Assembly: GCF_025370875.1 (NCBI RefSeq)
Contig: NZ_JAMXFD010000027.1
Coordinates: 28,438-92,437 of the forward strand
Direction: 5' to 3'
DNA: 64,000 nucleotides
Source of the DNA: Laspinema palackyanum D2c
Lineage (GTDB): Bacteria; Cyanobacteriota; Cyanobacteriia; Cyanobacteriales; Laspinemataceae
This document shows, piece after piece, positions 17,525 to 27,047 of this stretch. The position numbers and the translations under genes were made by a program. The notes under the pieces are model-generated. The model did no database searches. It was not told the origin of the DNA and saw only the letters and a list, made by a program, of their open reading frames with translations. Each line of letters opens with the position of its first letter. Positions within the stretch are counted from its first letter, which is position 1.

Positions 17525-18013
17525 ATGATTCAATGGACGATCTTACTAGCCGCTGAAACAGCGGTAAAGGAAGGTGGGCTATTTGATTTTGACGCCACCT
17601 TACCGATCATGGCGCTGCAATTCATAATTTTGGCGGTAGTTTTAAACGCGATCTTTTATAAGCCTCTCGGCAAGGCGATCGACGATCGCAACGAATTCGT
17701 TCGTTCTAGCGAACTAAGCGCTAAAGAACGCCTGTCGAAAGCAGAAACCTTGGCACGGCAGTACGAACAAGAACTAGCCCAAAGTCGGAAAAAAGCGCAA
17801 GAGATTATTGCTCAAGCGCAAGCAGAAGCCCAGAAAACCGCAGCGGACCAAATCGCCGAAGCCCAGCGAGAAAGTCAAGCTCAACGAGAGCAAGCTCAAC
17901 GAGAAATCGAGCAGCAAAAGCAAGAAGCGATGAGCTCCTTAGAACAGCAAGTCGATGCCTTAAGTCGCCAGATTCTCGAAAAACTCGTCGGCACCAACTT
18001 AGTCAATAGTTAG
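17525..18013 (+). CDS. atpF2: ATP synthase F0 subunit b'
   Basis: Second peripheral-stalk subunit, found in cyanobacteria and plastids beside subunit b (named atpG in cyanobacterial nomenclature). Start ATG 17525 gives 162 aa and the family start [20 protein letters not shown]; the upstream in-frame extension overlaps the hairpin and is not protein-like. One membrane helix ([15 protein letters not shown]) is followed by a long charged coiled coil rich in Glu, Gln, Ala and Lys. It pairs with the downstream b subunit to form a heterodimeric stalk. Confidence 0.95.
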   Translation: MIQWTILLAAETAVKEGGLFDFDATLPIMALQFIILAVVLNAIFYKPLGKAIDDRNEFVRSSELSAKERLSKAETLARQYEQELAQSRKKAQEIIAQAQAEAQKTAADQIAEAQRESQAQREQAQREIEQQKQEAMSSLEQQVDALSRQILEKLVGTNLVNS

Positions 18014-18121
18014 AGTAATATTAGAGGCAAAGCATTATATCAAAACTTTTCCTCTAAACAGTAAAAACATTCTAACGAATCTAACGCACGACGGCATTAA
18101 GTAAAGGAAGTTATCCATCTT

Positions 18122-18667
18122 ATGATTCTGGGAACTTTTTGGTTGCTCGCTTCTCATGCAGAAGGAGCAGCAGAAGGAGGTTTCGGTCTTAACTTAGACT
18201 TTTTTGAAACCAACGTTGTTAATTTGGCGATCGTCATTGGCGTGCTGTTCTACTTCGGTCGGAAAGTTTTAGGAAACATTCTCACCGAACGCCGCGCCAA
18301 AATCGAATCTGCCATTAAAGAAGCTGAAAAACGTCAGAAAGATGCAGCCGCAAAACTGTCGGACCAGCAGCAAAAACTAGCCCAAGCTCAAGCTGAAGCT
18401 GAAAACATCAAAGCCCAAGCCCAAGAACGCGCCACCGTTGAAAGACAACAAATTGCCGCCCAAGCTCAAAAAGATTTAGAACGTTTGAGAGCAGAAGCCG
18501 GACAAGACCTCAACGCCGCTAAAGAACGGGCAATGGCTGAATTACGCCAACGAGTGGCAACAATGGCATTAGAACGAGTTGAAAGTCAACTCAAAAGCCA
18601 ACTCGACGAAGGCAAACAGCAACAACTCATTGATAACAGTATTGCGATGCTCGGAGGCAATCGATGA
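18122..18667 (+). CDS. atpF: ATP synthase F0 subunit b
   Basis: Peripheral-stalk subunit, 181 aa. After a short luminal N-terminus, one membrane helix (VVNLAIVIGVLFYFG) leads into a long coiled coil containing the usual LTERRAKIESAIKEAEKR. The stop codon overlaps the delta start as ATGA, showing translational coupling. Similarity in layout to the preceding b' gene reflects the ancient duplication found in photosynthetic lineages. Confidence 0.96.
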   Translation: MILGTFWLLASHAEGAAEGGFGLNLDFFETNVVNLAIVIGVLFYFGRKVLGNILTERRAKIESAIKEAEKRQKDAAAKLSDQQQKLAQAQAEAENIKAQAQERATVERQQIAAQAQKDLERLRAEAGQDLNAAKERAMAELRQRVATMALERVESQLKSQLDEGKQQQLIDNSIAMLGGNR

Positions 18668-19215
18668 GTATCATCCAGTCAGAAGTTTTTGAACCTTACG
18701 CTCAAGCCTTGATGTCCTTGGCACAAGAGCATAACCTCACCGAACAAATTGGCGAGGATATGCGGGGCATCCTGAACTTACTGAAAGAATCTCCCGATTT
18801 GGCTCAATTTATTGGCAGTCCAATTATCAAAGAATCGGACAAAAAAAATGCCCTCGGCCAAATTTTAGGGGATTCCGTTCAACCCTATACGCGCAACTTT
18901 TTAATGTTGCTAATTGATCGCAGACGCATTCCCTTCATTGAAGGAATTGCCAGCTATTACCTAATGCTCCTGCGCAAGCTCAATCAAACTGTACTCGCCG
19001 AAGTCACCTCCGCAGTACCTTTGACCGAAGCACAACAGGAAGGCGTTCGGAATAAGGTCAAAGAAATTACCTCCGCGCAACAAGTCGAACTCGAAACGAA
19101 AATCGATGCTGACTTAATTGGTGGTGTCGTGATTAAAGTCGGTTCGCAAGTTCTTGATGCCAGCTTACGTGGACAACTGCGCCGGATTGGTGTGCGCTTA
19201 GGCAGCAACAGCTAA
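18664..19215 (+). CDS. atpH: ATP synthase F1 subunit delta
   Basis: Connector between the F1 head and the peripheral stalk, 183 aa (atpD in cyanobacterial naming). The N-terminal helical domain begins VFEPYAQALMSLAQEHN and the C-terminal signature is IGGVVIKVGSQVLDASLRGQ. Its ATG overlaps the end of the b gene by four bases. Length and motifs are normal. Confidence 0.96.
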   Translation: MSIIQSEVFEPYAQALMSLAQEHNLTEQIGEDMRGILNLLKESPDLAQFIGSPIIKESDKKNALGQILGDSVQPYTRNFLMLLIDRRRIPFIEGIASYYLMLLRKLNQTVLAEVTSAVPLTEAQQEGVRNKVKEITSAQQVELETKIDADLIGGVVIKVGSQVLDASLRGQLRRIGVRLGSNS

Positions 19216-20814
<1,599 letters not shown>

Positions 20815-20830
20815 GACCAGCAATTGAGAA

Positions 20831-20880
20831 GAATTGGGAATGAAGAATGCAAGATTTCTGATATTCTTCATTCTCAATTC
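20831..20880 (+). other. Long hairpin between alpha and gamma genes
   Basis: Inverted repeat with 18-base arms at 20831-20848 and 20863-20880, 17 of 18 complementary, with a 14-base loop. It is not followed by a T-run. It could attenuate, process or stabilise the atp mRNA, or be an inserted palindromic repeat. Confidence 0.55.
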
Positions 20881-20928
20881 TTCATGCATTAGGTTTAATT
20901 TTAAATTCTTGATTCTTGATTTGGGATT

Positions 20929-21885
20929 ATGGCAAATCTAAAGGCGATTCGCGATCGCATCCAGTCAGTAAAAAACACGAAAAAAATCACCGAAGCCATG
21001 CGCCTCGTGGCCGCAGCTAAGGTGCGACGCGCTCAAGCACAGGTCCTCGGAACTCGCCCCTTTGCCGATCGCTTGGCCCAGGTTCTCTTCGGATTGCAAA
21101 CTCGGATGCGGTTTGAAGATGTAGACCTGCCCTTGTTGAAACAGCGCGAAGTGAGTACCGTGGGATTGCTCGTTGTTACGGGCGATCGGGGTTTGTGTGG
21201 CGGCTACAATAACAACATCATCAAACGTGCCGAAGCTCGGATTAAAGAAATCCAAGCCGAAGGGTTCGATTATAAATTGGTGATTGTCGGACGGAAAGCC
21301 AATCAATACTTCAGCCGACGCAACGCCCCCATCGATGCCTCCTACATCGGCTTAGAACAGATTCCGACGGCAAAAGAAGCCTCAGAAATTGCAGACGAAG
21401 TGCTCTCGTTGTTCCTCTCGGAAAGCGTCGATCGCGTGGAATTGATTTACACCAAATTCGTGTCATTAATCAGTTCCAAACCCGTGGTCCAAACCCTGTT
21501 ACCCCTCGATCGCCAAGGCTTAGAAGTCCCTGACGATGAAATCTTCCGCCTCACCAGTAAAGGCGGTTCCTTCGATGTCCAGCGCGAAAAAGTCGCTACT
21601 ACTGCTGCGCCGGAAGCCTTCCCTCGGGACATGATTTTCGAGCAAGACCCGGCCCAAATCCTGGAAGCCTTGCTGCCGCTGTATCTGAATAACCAGTTAT
21701 TGCGCGCCCTGCAAGAAGCTGCCGCCAGCGAACTCGCCGCCAGAATGACCGCCATGAACAACGCCAGCGAAAACGCCAGCGAACTCATGGAAACCTTAAC
21801 CTTGACTTACAACAAAGCCCGTCAAGCCGCCATCACCCAGGAAATCCTGGAAGTGGTCGGTGGTGCAGCCGGAATGCAACGTTAA
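20929..21885 (+). CDS. atpG: ATP synthase F1 subunit gamma
   Basis: Central rotor shaft, 318 aa (atpC in cyanobacterial naming). The N-terminal helix ([20 protein letters not shown]) and the C-terminal helix ([20 protein letters not shown]) are conserved. It is about 30 residues longer than the E. coli protein because of the insertion typical of phototrophs, here around residues 200-235. That insertion has no cysteine pair, so the thioredoxin switch of plant chloroplast gamma is absent, as expected for cyanobacteria. It is the last gene of the operon and is followed by a terminator. Confidence 0.96.
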   Translation: MANLKAIRDRIQSVKNTKKITEAMRLVAAAKVRRAQAQVLGTRPFADRLAQVLFGLQTRMRFEDVDLPLLKQREVSTVGLLVVTGDRGLCGGYNNNIIKRAEARIKEIQAEGFDYKLVIVGRKANQYFSRRNAPIDASYIGLEQIPTAKEASEIADEVLSLFLSESVDRVELIYTKFVSLISSKPVVQTLLPLDRQGLEVPDDEIFRLTSKGGSFDVQREKVATTAAPEAFPRDMIFEQDPAQILEALLPLYLNNQLLRALQEAAASELAARMTAMNNASENASELMETLTLTYNKARQAAITQEILEVVGGAAGMQR

Positions 21886-21913
21886 ATTCCGCTTGACAAT
21901 TTGTCTCCTTTAT

Positions 21914-21941
21914 GCGTCTGAGTTCGCTCAGGCGTTTTTTT
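21914..21941 (+). terminator. Rho-independent terminator of the atp operon
   Basis: 8-bp stem (cgtctgag / ctcaggcg, one G-U) closed by a ttcg tetraloop and followed by seven T residues, about 30 bases after the gamma stop codon. Confidence 0.9.
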
Positions 21942-22122
21942 GTGGGGGTATGTCGGGGTGGGGCGATACTCCTTCCAAGACGCTTGGCGATCGCATATGG
22001 CAGGGATTAAACCCGATTGATTCGGAGGAACGCTTTCTAAGGGTGCTTTTCGGGGTGTGTCGGCTAGTTTCTGGCAAAATGGGATATCATTAAAAGCGGT
22101 TCAGCATCATGAGGCTTAGTTA

Positions 22123-22332
22123 ATGATGAGATTTAATGATGTAGTTGATGTCATCAAGAGTCTTTCTACAGATGAAAAACGATAAATTTCCCTGTTGTTA
22201 CAGCAGTATCTTCGTGAGGAGTCTCGGGACCAGATTTATGAGAATTTTCAAGTATCCAAGCAGGAAGAAAAGCAAGGGAAACTTATGTTTTCTAGCCAGA
22301 TTAACCTATTAAAATTGGATTCAATAAAGTAG
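22123..22332 (+). pseudogene. Small antitoxin-like gene broken by an in-frame stop, upstream of Uma2
   Basis: A reading frame from ATG 22123 (or 22126) to TAG 22330-22332 encodes MRFNDVVDVIKSLSTDEKR, then a TAA at 22183-22185, then a further 48 protein-like residues beginning ISLLLQQYLREE. Without the TAA it would be a 68-69-aa helical, charged protein like the small orphan or antitoxin-like genes that often precede Uma2 genes in cyanobacteria. The stop is one base from CAA, GAA or AAA. It ends 9 bases before the Uma2 start. A sequencing error cannot be excluded. Confidence 0.65.
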
Positions 22333-22341
22333 GGAATAGCC

Positions 22342-22941
22342 ATGATAGCAAATCAGCAGTTTTCGCGAATGACTCCCCAAGAGTATTTGGAATGGGAAGA
22401 ACAACAGCCGATTAAATACGAATATATCAACGGCGAAGTATTGGCGATGATGGGGGTAACTCTTGCTCACAATGCGATCGCTCTCAATTTAGCCTCTGCC
22501 TTGAAAAATCACCTCCGGGGTAAAGGCTGTAAAGTTTTCATGGCAGACGCTAAACTCGGAGTTTCTAAAAATGGTCCGTTTCACTATCCTGATGTAATGG
22601 TAACTTGCGATTCCCAGGACCTAAATGCTCGAAAAATTGTTTACTCTCCTTGCCTGTTAGTAGAAGTTCTTTCTCCAGGTACAGAAGCCTTTGACAGAGG
22701 GGATAAATTTAAACATTATCGCCGCATCCCCACTTTAAAAGAATATGTCCTGATTAGTGCTGAAAAAATCAGCGTTGATTATTACTGTCTCAATGAACGG
22801 GGAAAATGGGAACTCACGTCTTATTCATTGGATGAAGTGAATGCTGAACCCGCAGAAATAGAAATAAACTTGACCAGTGTTGACTTTCATTTTTCGATTT
22901 CTCTGCTTTATGAAGATGTGGAATTTCTTGATAATATTTAG
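22342..22941 (+). CDS. Uma2 family (DUF820) nuclease-fold protein
   Basis: 199-aa Uma2 protein with the full set of landmarks: N-terminal MTPQEYLEWEEQQPIKYEYI then NGEV, catalytic-type YPDVMVTCD (D84), LLVEVLSPGTEAFDRGDKF (E108 and a downstream lysine), and PTLKEYVLIS. The PD-(D/E)XK residues appear intact. It follows a broken small gene by 9 bases, suggesting a former two-gene unit. The function of Uma2 proteins is not established. Confidence 0.9.
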   Translation: MIANQQFSRMTPQEYLEWEEQQPIKYEYINGEVLAMMGVTLAHNAIALNLASALKNHLRGKGCKVFMADAKLGVSKNGPFHYPDVMVTCDSQDLNARKIVYSPCLLVEVLSPGTEAFDRGDKFKHYRRIPTLKEYVLISAEKISVDYYCLNERGKWELTSYSLDEVNAEPAEIEINLTSVDFHFSISLLYEDVEFLDNI

Positions 22942-23259
22942 CAATTCCGCGATGAATGAATAGGATTAATTGCCGGATTGGAATGGTAAGAATTAGGGGC
23001 GATCGCGAAGCGTCTCCGTAGGAGAATCCCCTCTGCAAAATCCCCCTCCCTTCCCTAAAAACTGCGTTATACTCAGACTAGGCACTGTTGCTCTAGGATA
23101 GTGTTTAGGGGTTTACCGTCTGAACTGGGGTTAATAGAGGTATTGAAGCAGCTACCATCCATGCAGAGGAGCTATTTTTCGGAAGGTTCAAGGATGGGGT
23201 GATGCTAGGCTCTAATTAATGATAAAACTCAATTACTGAATTAAGCACAAAAACGGGTT
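22942..23259. other. Non-coding gap with a short interspersed repeat
   Basis: No gene is visible. A gcgaagcgtctccgtaggag segment near 23005-23025, next to a HIP1 site, is the kind of short interspersed repeat common in cyanobacterial intergenic DNA. The remainder shows no recognisable motif. Confidence 0.5.
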
Positions 23260-23481
23260 ATGAACTTAACGAATGACTTGCTAAACCGAATTACTCAAAC
23301 TCCGGGTCAATGTGGGGGCCGTCCCTGTATTAGAGGGATGCGAATTCGAGTGACCGATATTTTAGAAATGTTGGCGGAAAATGTTAGCGTTACTGAAGTT
23401 TTAGAAGACTTTCCTGATTTGGAACTCGCAGATATTCAAGCGTGTCTGCTGTTTGCTGCAAGACGCAAACTCCTAGCTTGA
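23260..23481 (+). CDS. DUF433 domain antitoxin-like protein, orphan
   Basis: 73-aa protein of the DUF433 family, usually the antitoxin of a DUF5615/PIN-like toxin. The conserved core is CGGRPCIRGMRIRVTDILEML, followed by a short helix-turn-helix-like half (EDFPDLELADIQACLLFAARR). The expected DUF5615 toxin gene does not follow; the next 120 bases are non-coding. It is therefore an orphan or the remnant of a toxin-antitoxin pair. Confidence 0.85.
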   Translation: MNLTNDLLNRITQTPGQCGGRPCIRGMRIRVTDILEMLAENVSVTEVLEDFPDLELADIQACLLFAARRKLLA

Positions 23482-23605
23482 GAAACCTGGTTTTAATCTC
23501 TACTTCAAAACGTGAACTCCTAGAACTGGTTGGGTGAGAAATTAATATGGCCTAACTTTGGCTGTGTAACCTAAATCAACCAGCCCAACTTCTCCCCGGT
23601 TAGGA

Positions 23606-23797
23606 CTACTCATAATCTATTTGTTGCTCATCTAATGCCAAAAATAGTTCTTCTGCATTGAGGACTAAATCTTCGTCTGTCAGGGGGGGAACGTCAAAAT
23701 TGATAACGCGATTGAGTATTTCTACTGCGATCGCCTGTTGTTCTGTCTTCGGCAAATCATCAAAGTTTTTGAGAATTTCTTGAGCTAGGGTATTCAT
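23606..23797 (-). CDS. Small antitoxin-like protein, orphan
   Basis: 63-aa acidic protein (starting MNTLAQEILKNFDDLP) of a type common in cyanobacteria just upstream of PemK/MazF or related toxins. I recognise the pattern of a short amphipathic helix plus an acidic tail (LTDEDLVLNAEELF) but not a precise family. No toxin gene follows on the minus strand, so it is probably an orphan antitoxin left after loss of its partner. Confidence 0.6.
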   Translation of the reverse strand: MNTLAQEILKNFDDLPKTEQQAIAVEILNRVINFDVPPLTDEDLVLNAEELFLALDEQQIDYE

Positions 23798-24016
23798 AAC
23801 AGTTCAGTCCGCTCTCACACAGCTAAATCAGGTTTCAAGGTCAATTCCAATTTTATGCCAAGTTTCAGGGAGAACCCCATGTACAGTATCCCCTAACCAG
23901 GTTTCAATGGCGGATAACAGATTGGGTTAATTGCGGGAAAACTTTTTAACGGCGCTTCTAGGGGGTACTGGGGGAGGAAGGTAATTTTCGCTTAGATTTG
24001 AGTTCGGTTGATTTTT

Positions 24017-24220
24017 TCAGGTTTTAATAAGGTTTTGTTGGCCAAGTTCTAGGGAGATGCCACTAATGCGATCGTCTCCAGGGCGATAGGATAAGATTTC
24101 AATGCCAATGGGTTCATTGGTATCTCCATCTTTAAAAAAGATAATATCGTTCCCCAGTTGCGTAGCATTTTTGTTAGGGCGGGGCGATCGCACTTCAATA
24201 TATAAATCAAAGTTATAGCA
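24017..24220 (-). pseudogene. 5'-truncated DUF2283-like fragment
   Basis: An open frame on the minus strand from a stop at 24221-24223 to TGA at 24017-24019 gives about 67 protein-like residues, including DLYIEVRSP, GNDIIFFKDGD and EPIGIEILSY. The DLYI ... GIEIL spacing resembles small DUF2283-type proteins. No start codon is present, so the 5' end is lost. The adjoining minus-strand sequence near 23850-23910 also reads AIETWLGDTVHGVLPETWHK, another apparent fragment. Confidence 0.4.
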
Positions 24221-24301
24221 TTAAAAATTTTTATTTATCTTTTTTATATTTATTCTATGAGTCATGCCAAACTTAATTAACTCGTGCTAAGATTATGTTG
24301 T

Positions 24302-24682
24302 ATGTTAAAAAAACAACCAATGTCATTCAATCTTAAAGATTCGATTAAATCAATTAAAAATGCTTTGTTTCAGGCATTACAGTCAATTGATGAATTCTTA
24401 AACCTAGATTCGACAGATAAAGGTAAAGTTGTAGATGCCAACTTCAAATCTATGCTCAAAGATTTGATGGATCAGTTTGGAATGACCCCGGGTAAGGATT
24501 ATGAAGACAATTTGCGCTCCAATGAGCCGGGCGCTGATTTTGTCATCTACAGCAAAGAAGCTAATGATTTAGTCAAAGATTTATTATCAGGTAATATAAC
24601 AGTAGTCAAAGAGCATACAAGGGTTTACAAGTCTGGAAAAACAGTTCTTATTGATGCTCATTATAGAAGGCTGCGGCGTTAA
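24302..24682 (+). CDS. Unknown protein in AT-rich islet
   Basis: I do not recognise this protein. From ATG 24302 it has about 126 aa (alternative starts: GTG 24284, ATG 24320; no clear Shine-Dalgarno). It is charged and soluble, with a helical N-terminal half (NLKDSIKSIKNALFQALQSI) and a basic C-terminus ending HYRRLRR. The local base composition is clearly more AT-rich than the flanking genes, and neighbouring genes at 24832 and 25179 share this. It may be a transferred gene. A toxin or nuclease-related role would be guesswork. Confidence 0.55.
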   Translation: MLKKQPMSFNLKDSIKSIKNALFQALQSIDEFLNLDSTDKGKVVDANFKSMLKDLMDQFGMTPGKDYEDNLRSNEPGADFVIYSKEANDLVKDLLSGNITVVKEHTRVYKSGKTVLIDAHYRRLRR

Positions 24683-24831
24683 CCCAAGTTTTGTAGGGCT
24701 GATTTACGAAGTCAATGAAATATTTGTATGATGGAACTTCTTAGCAAACCGTAACAACTTTGTTTTATATCTGTTTACTATTTCAGAAATAGAAAAAATG
24801 TCATAGTAGGTAGAGTGGTGATCTTGTACTT

Positions 24832-25179
24832 ATGAAATCTAGAGTTTTCAAAAATGGTAGTTATATTTGGGAGTGTAAGTCCTCTCACACAGATCCGGGA
24901 GGTGCAATTAATGTAGCTTATCTGAAAGGGGAGATTGAAGATATTGAGAACAGATGGTTAATTGACGGAAAACCAAGTGGTTATTACTATGTTTTCCCAG
25001 TCAACTTAGTGAGCAATGATGCCAGACGGGAACTGGATAGATTTATAAATTCCTATAGAGGAGAAGTAGATATAAATTATTATGATTGTGATGACATTCA
25101 AAAAATAATTAAAAAACTCGAAAAACTTAGTGATATGCAATCACTTGTAGACTATATAAAGCTAATTTGGATGGGCTAA
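24832..25179 (+). CDS. Unknown protein with a possible truncated PD-(D/E)XK nuclease core
   Basis: 115-aa protein that I do not assign to a family. The segment GSYIWECKSS has an E-x-K of the kind seen in restriction-endonuclease-like folds, and the following helix (LKGEIEDIENRWLIDG) and strand (SGYYYVFPVNLVS) fit that fold. Codons just upstream of the ATG read SGDLVL in the same frame after a TAG, hinting that the natural N-terminus, with the catalytic Asp, has been lost or starts elsewhere. It overlaps the next gene as TAATG. AT-rich composition. Confidence 0.5.
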   Translation: MKSRVFKNGSYIWECKSSHTDPGGAINVAYLKGEIEDIENRWLIDGKPSGYYYVFPVNLVSNDARRELDRFINSYRGEVDINYYDCDDIQKIIKKLEKLSDMQSLVDYIKLIWMG

Positions 25180-25631
25180 TGACTCAGAAGCTACAATTCA
25201 GAAAAAGTAAAATATTTGAAGAATCTGTCTTAGAAAGTTTTCCTCATGAGAGTATTCATCACTCTCTCCAAGAACTACTGAAAGGAACTGAATTAAATTC
25301 GGAAGAATACATTGACAAGTATTTTGAAAAAGTTGAAACAAAAGGATACTTACAAATCACAAATTCCAGCCTTGAAAAAGTCTTGGGAGAAAAATATAGA
25401 GATAGCCTGAAATATAAGCTTTTTGATCCTAAAAAAACGACATTTTTTATGATGGATCATAAGGTCTGGGAGGGTATTCAAGAGATTATCGATTTAAAAA
25501 TTAAAGAGATGAGTGGCAACAGCGAAAAGGACAAAAACGCTTATTTTGAAAAAATGAGTGGAATTATGGGAGACCACGATATTCTCTCAGACCTTTTTAA
25601 CAAGAAGATGTTGTTTGCAAACATTTTTTAG
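25179..25631 (+). CDS. Unknown protein, translationally coupled to the preceding gene
   Basis: 150-aa charged, probably soluble protein with no family I can name. The start ATG 25179 overlaps the stop of the previous gene by one base (TAATG), indicating coupled translation and probably a joint function. It is rich in Lys, Glu and aromatic residues and AT-rich at the DNA level. With the two preceding genes it forms a compact islet between degraded toxin-antitoxin and Uma2 remnants. Confidence 0.55.
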   Translation: MTQKLQFRKSKIFEESVLESFPHESIHHSLQELLKGTELNSEEYIDKYFEKVETKGYLQITNSSLEKVLGEKYRDSLKYKLFDPKKTTFFMMDHKVWEGIQEIIDLKIKEMSGNSEKDKNAYFEKMSGIMGDHDILSDLFNKKMLFANIF

Positions 25632-25675
25632 AGCCATCTATTACTCATCAAATATCTAACGACTATAGGGTCACG

Positions 25676-26113
25676 TTGGGAATATTGATGCGTCAGGCAA
25701 TTGAACCCAAACGCCGAGCACCCGGTGTCGAGTGTTCCGGTGATGTCGGCTTGTTTGGGCTGTGCGTTAGGATGGTTGCTGCTGACGATGGTTTATTGTC
25801 TGTGTCTGTGGATGCGGGGACGGTGAGGGGGTTTGGGATGAAATCCCTCAAAATTTTGGTGTTAGAAATTGACATCACCAGCTACTCAGACGTGCAGGAT
25901 TATCTGCCCTATCAAGTGCCAGAAGTCTGGCTATTTCGGAACCCGCAACTGATGATTTACCAACTTCAGGGCAATGAATACGGCATCACATCCCAAAGCC
26001 AATATTTCCCGGCGCTAAACCCAGCCGCTCTCATTGCTCAATGTTTACAAATTGCCGATCAGAGAAATACCAGTGCAGCCATTCGTGATCTGAAGCAGCA
26101 ACTCGGAGGGTAG
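25676..26113 (+). pseudogene. Chimeric remnant ending in a Uma2 C-terminal fragment
   Basis: From about 25839 onward the frame gives a typical Uma2 C-terminal half (ILVLEIDITSYSDVQDYL, then PYQVPEVWLFRNPQLMIYQL). The N-terminal half of that family is missing. The preceding 160 bases encode unrelated sequence, and another frame there reads like the hydrophobic end of a membrane protein (SACLGCALGWLLLTMVY). The open frame is thus a fusion of two gene fragments and is unlikely to be functional, although the 145-aa frame itself is intact. Confidence 0.6.
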
Positions 26114-26160
26114 GGGATCCGAGAAAAGGTTGACATACTCTCCAGAAGATTCTCCAAACA

Positions 26161-26820
26161 TCACTGTTGTTGAATAAAGGCTTGATGTTCTGGGGATGCC
26201 AATCCCCCTTGTAGGGTTTCCAAAACCGCAAGGAGATTATTTTGTAACAATTGCGTTCCGTTCAACCATAAACCGGGAAAGACTCGACTGCACAAAATCC
26301 CCTGTTCATTGGGAGAAAGAGACTGATAAACCCCCTCTTCCAGATAAAACCAATCCAGTTTCTGGTCGAAGATTTGCCACACTAGATATTCTTGTACCCC
26401 ACTGCGCCGATAGACCCGTTTTTTATCCCCTAAATCGATCGCCGCGCTACTGGCTGCAATTTCCACCACCAGTTCCGGTGCCCCTTGGATGTAGCCTTCT
26501 GAGGTGAGTTGAGAACTTCCCCCTGGAATCAATAACACTCCATCGGGTTGAAATTCGTTGTCCGAGTCGAGGCGAAGGGTGGGTTCAATACCCATTGCGG
26601 TGGAGGGGGTAGCAGCTTTGTAAACCCCTAACCAGGTGATGAGAAAACCGTGGGGTTCTGCATGGGTGGTAAACCGCAGGGGTGATGCCATATAAACGAC
26701 TCCTTCAATTAATTCGGCTTTCTGATCCGTAGGCATGGCGCTGTAACGTCGCTCAAATTCTCGGTAGCTGAGGCGATCGCCATTTTCCAAGGGCGGATAG
26801 ATTTGAGGTTGAAGTTGCAT
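26161..26820 (-). CDS. Uma2 family (DUF820) nuclease-fold protein
   Basis: 219-aa Uma2 protein of the subgroup beginning with a short proline-rich tail and SYREFERRYSAMPTDQKAEL. Catalytic-type segments are FQPDGVLLI (Asp), ELVVEIAASSAAIDLGDKKR (Glu, Lys) and GVQEYLVWQIFD. It runs opposite to the neighbouring Uma2 fragment. Complete by length and motifs; function unknown. Confidence 0.88.
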   Translation of the reverse strand: MQLQPQIYPPLENGDRLSYREFERRYSAMPTDQKAELIEGVVYMASPLRFTTHAEPHGFLITWLGVYKAATPSTAMGIEPTLRLDSDNEFQPDGVLLIPGGSSQLTSEGYIQGAPELVVEIAASSAAIDLGDKKRVYRRSGVQEYLVWQIFDQKLDWFYLEEGVYQSLSPNEQGILCSRVFPGLWLNGTQLLQNNLLAVLETLQGGLASPEHQAFIQQQ

Positions 26821-27047
26821 AGTATCGACCAGAAACTAGGGGACGGTTTGATTATAGCGATTCGGTGATGGGATCCGGTCAAACTTTAATGTTTTTGATT
26901 GATTGTTGTTTTGCGCGATCGCACTAGCAATTGTAGGGTGGGCTTATCTTTAGCCTGCAAGGGCGGGGGTTTGGGCTTAGAAAGAACCCCACCCTAACCC
27001 TCCCCTTGGCAAGGGGAGGGGACCGGAGTAGTCTGCGGGGCGCTTTA
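26821..27047. other. Short gap with hairpin-forming repeats
   Basis: No gene. It contains a ccctccccttggcaaggggaggg palindrome-type repeat near 27000-27020 and a HIP1-associated cgatcgc site. The hairpin may act as a terminator-like barrier for the minus-strand methyltransferase gene, but no T-run is adjacent. Confidence 0.4.
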
